In this document: piece by piece, positions 61,965-64,000 of the stretch | How positions within the stretch are numbered: the first letter of the stretch is position 1 | Layout: the number at the start of each line of letters is the position of its first letter | Source: Ignavibacteriales bacterium | GTDB taxonomy: Bacteria; Bacteroidota; Ignavibacteria; Ignavibacteriales; Ignavibacteriaceae | Length of the DNA: 64,000 nucleotides | Direction: 5' to 3' | Assembly: GCA_012517155.1 (NCBI GenBank) | Contig: JAAYVN010000026.1 | Location: 101,312-165,311 of the forward strand | Program-made: the position numbers and the translations under genes | The notes under the pieces: generated by a model | Seen by the model: only the letters and a program-made list of their open reading frames with translations | Told to the model about the DNA's origin: nothing | Databases searched by the model: none

Positions 61965-63332
61965 ATGGATAACAAAAACAAATTAATTTATTATACCAAT
62001 AAGGATCTGACAAAAATACCATTACTTCAAAAACTAAGCAAAGAAGATATTTTTGGAATTTATCTTGTTTCATTAGTTTTTCCATTTCGCGTTAATAGCT
62101 TTGTCATCCAAAATTTAATTGATCCGGACAATCTCCCTGATGATCCGATTTTTCGTCTTACTTTTCCTCATCCGGATATGCTCTCAGAAAATCACTTTAG
62201 CAATCTTCACACAGCAGTTAAAAATAAATATCCAAAGGAAAAATTAAACTCCTTGATCTATGAAATTAGAAAAACCTTAAATCCGCATCCTGCTGGACAA
62301 CTTACTTCCAATGTCCCGGTTGTTAATCACGAACCTGTAAAAGGACTCCAACATAAATACAGGGAAACCGCCTTGATCTTTCCAACCCAAGGCCAAACAT
62401 GTCACTCATTTTGTACTTTCTGCTTTCGTTGGCCCCAATTCGTCGGAATGGATGACCTTAAATTTGCCACCGATGAATCTCTTAAATACCAGCATTATAT
62501 TAAGGAGCATAAAGAATTGACAAATATCCTTATTACTGGTGGGGATCCAATGGTTATGAAAGCGCGCAATCTCGAGAAATATATCTCTCCTTTTCTTGAG
62601 GATGGATTTGAACATATTAGATTTATCCGGATTGGAACAAAATCTCTTACGTATAATCCTTTCAGATATTTGACTGATGATGATTCAGATGACATCTTAC
62701 GTTTATTTAGCAAAATTAGTGAAAAAGGCAATCACCTTTCAATCATGGCTCATTTCAATCATCACATCGAATTACATCCACAACCTGTTCAGAATGCAAT
62801 TTCAAGAATTCTTTCCACAGGTGCTTCCATTCGGTGTCAGTCACCCATATTAAAACATATTAATGATAGCGTTGATGTTTGGGTAAATATGTGGCGTGAA
62901 CAGGTAAGACAGGGTTGCATTCCTTATTATATGTTTGTTGAAAGGGATACGGGGGCTCACGACTACTTTGCTATCCCATTGACTAAAGCTTATAAAATCT
63001 TTAGAAAGGCATTTAGTCAGGTCAGTGGATTGGCAAGAACTGTAAGAGGTCCTTCTATGTCAGCAACCCCGGGAAAAATTTTAATAGATGGCATTACCAC
63101 AATTAATCAGGAAAAGGTTTTTGTCCTTAATATGATTCAGGCAAGAAATCCTGATTGGACAAAAAAGCCTTTTTTCGCTTCATTTGATAAAAAAGCAACC
63201 TGGATTAATCAACTTAAACCGGCATTTGGTGACAATGATTTCTTCTATGAAAAGGAACTTGAAAATATCACTCGTGGTAATATTTCCCTCGGTGCCTCTA
63301 CAAATCCTTGGTCCTCTTCAATTATTAACTGA
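61965..63332 (+). CDS. KamA-family radical SAM protein
   Basis: The 455-residue enzyme resembles lysine 2,3-aminomutase. The [4Fe-4S] cysteines are Cys146, Cys150 and Cys153 (CHSFCTFC). PLP and substrate-binding segments follow. The N-terminal region differs from true lysine 2,3-aminomutases and no EF-P gene (target of EpmB) is next to it, so substrate and even aminomutase activity are unknown. It has its own promoter near repeat array 2. Confidence 0.85.
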   Translation: MDNKNKLIYYTNKDLTKIPLLQKLSKEDIFGIYLVSLVFPFRVNSFVIQNLIDPDNLPDDPIFRLTFPHPDMLSENHFSNLHTAVKNKYPKEKLNSLIYEIRKTLNPHPAGQLTSNVPVVNHEPVKGLQHKYRETALIFPTQGQTCHSFCTFCFRWPQFVGMDDLKFATDESLKYQHYIKEHKELTNILITGGDPMVMKARNLEKYISPFLEDGFEHIRFIRIGTKSLTYNPFRYLTDDDSDDILRLFSKISEKGNHLSIMAHFNHHIELHPQPVQNAISRILSTGASIRCQSPILKHINDSVDVWVNMWREQVRQGCIPYYMFVERDTGAHDYFAIPLTKAYKIFRKAFSQVSGLARTVRGPSMSATPGKILIDGITTINQEKVFVLNMIQARNPDWTKKPFFASFDKKATWINQLKPAFGDNDFFYEKELENITRGNISLGASTNPWSSSIIN

Positions 63333-63356
63333 TATTGAAAGTTCTGATTGTTATAT

Positions 63357-63407
63357 GCTCTCGGTAAATACCTTTTCCTCCTTATCGGGAGCAATTCACT
63401 TCTTTTT
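63357..63407 (+). terminator. Possible terminator after the KamA-family gene
   Basis: An 11-bp stem GCTCTCGGTAA/TTATCGGGAGC (two G-T pairs) with a 14-base loop is followed after 8 bases by TTTTTT. The gap before the T run makes it weaker than the other terminators. Confidence 0.4.
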
Positions 63408-63470
63408 TGTATATTAATACCTACATAATATTTTATTTTTATTAAAACCATATGTCTTTCGGAGCATTAA

Positions 63471-64000
63471 ATGTTAAACAAACAACGCTTATATAAAATA
63501 GTATTCGAAAGCGATACAAAAGCCGGTAAACGATTTGACATCGCATTAATAGTGGTTATTCTTCTTAGCGTTTTTGTTGTTATGCTGGATAGTATACCCG
63601 GCCTTTTGGCTGAATACTTTAATTTTTTTCTTATCCTTGAATGGGGTTTCACTATTCTGTTTTCTATTGAATACGTCCTTCGTATATATATAAGTAAAAA
63701 GCCTATGAAATATGTCACTGGTTTTTGGGGAGTTATTGATTTATTAGCAATTTTACCAACTTTTCTTAGCCCCTTTTTTTATGGAGCTCAGTACTTTCTT
63801 ATAATTAGAATACTCCGTCTGCTTAGAGTTTTTCGCGTTATGAGACTCTATAGATTTAGCTCAGAAGCATTAACTCTGTTAAGAGCATTAAAAACAAGTT
63901 CTCGTAAAATACTTATATTTCTTTCTGTTGTGATGACTGTAGTTGTGGTTCTCGGAACTGTCATGTACGTAGTTGAAGGAGAGGAAAATGGCTATACCAG
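63471..64000 (+). CDS. Voltage-gated ion channel, 3' end outside window
   Basis: The frame starts at ATG 63471 (GGAG, 7 bases before) and runs off the right edge after 176 codons. Hydrophobic segments at about 24-40 (S1), 52-72 (S2), 85-100 (S3) and a voltage-sensor segment with arginine at every third position (Arg113, 116, 119, 122, 125, 128 in RILRLLRVFRVMRLYR) identify S1-S4 of a six-helix channel. A further hydrophobic segment (about 148-168) is S5. The pore filter, which would decide potassium selectivity, lies beyond the window. Confidence 0.9.
   Translation, partial: MLNKQRLYKIVFESDTKAGKRFDIALIVVILLSVFVVMLDSIPGLLAEYFNFFLILEWGFTILFSIEYVLRIYISKKPMKYVTGFWGVIDLLAILPTFLSPFFYGAQYFLIIRILRLLRVFRVMRLYRFSSEALTLLRALKTSSRKILIFLSVVMTVVVVLGTVMYVVEGEENGYT

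Noticed and set aside
63413..63424. Isolated TTAATACCTAC after the KamA-like gene, same as the last decayed unit of array 2
   Set aside because: A single 11-base match without phased neighbours in AT-rich DNA is probably chance.
1..64000. Prophage, integrated element or genomic island
   Set aside because: I saw no integrase, transposase, phage structural gene or att-like repeat, and gene order is housekeeping throughout.

Overview
The window is chromosomal DNA from a low-GC member of the Bacteroidota/Ignavibacteriota lineage, most like an Ignavibacteria-type organism. Three things point there. A secreted gingipain-like protease carries the type IX secretion C-terminal signature NQNYPNPFNP. 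Several promoters have the Bacteroidota -33/-7 form, TTTG, 19-21 nt, then TAnnTTTG. Strong Shine-Dalgarno sequences are also used, which is atypical of Bacteroidetes proper. Coding density is high and I see no phage, transposon or CRISPR array.

Layout. 1-7170: a partial membrane protein, then a signalling block (PP2C phosphatase, a Ser/Thr kinase with a seven-bladed YCF48-like sensor, a membrane HExxH protease) ending in a CCA-adding enzyme. 7282-13199: a TolC/MacA/MacB-type tripartite exporter with two permeases. 23911 down to 13186 (minus strand): a translation and division operon, thrS-infC-rpmI-rplT-pheS-pheT-coiled coil-zapA-[6S RNA]-rny-DnaQ/UvrC fusion, preceded by tRNA-Leu and tRNA-Val. 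24133-24909: an intergenic region with an 11-bp tandem repeat array. 24910-30616: cmk, ispH, rpsA, mtaB and a paralogue of the first gene. 30688-35538: hrcA-grpE-dnaJ, then a ComEA-like protein, a pseudopilin-like protein and a PilM-like protein. 35540-39522: rsmD, panD, two envelope proteins, rsfS, argS. 39527-47012: nagA, PfkB kinase, mtnA, recO, a Do-type protease, aroC, a metallo-beta-lactamase-fold hydrolase. 47021-52785 (minus): a LON-domain protein, superoxide dismutase, an IscA-like protein, the secreted C25 protease. 52930-57131: carbonic anhydrase, malQ, TerB-like, ALDH7-like dehydrogenase. 59403 down to 57128 (minus): three separate proteins equal to parts of cobalamin-dependent methionine synthase. 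59489-64000: an HhH/outer-membrane protein, a second 11-bp array, a KamA-like radical SAM enzyme and the start of a voltage-gated ion channel.

Most of the window is housekeeping. The observations I rate highest are the two helically phased 11-bp arrays (TGAATACGTAC) in divergent intergenic regions, the split methionine synthase module, the kinase-propeller receptor block, a candidate 6S RNA with a 14-bp closing stem beside zapA, an AUC start for infC, hairpin/terminator structures placed directly in front of start codons, and a superoxide dismutase with two well-supported starts that would give exported and cytosolic forms. I do not claim any of these is a proven new system.
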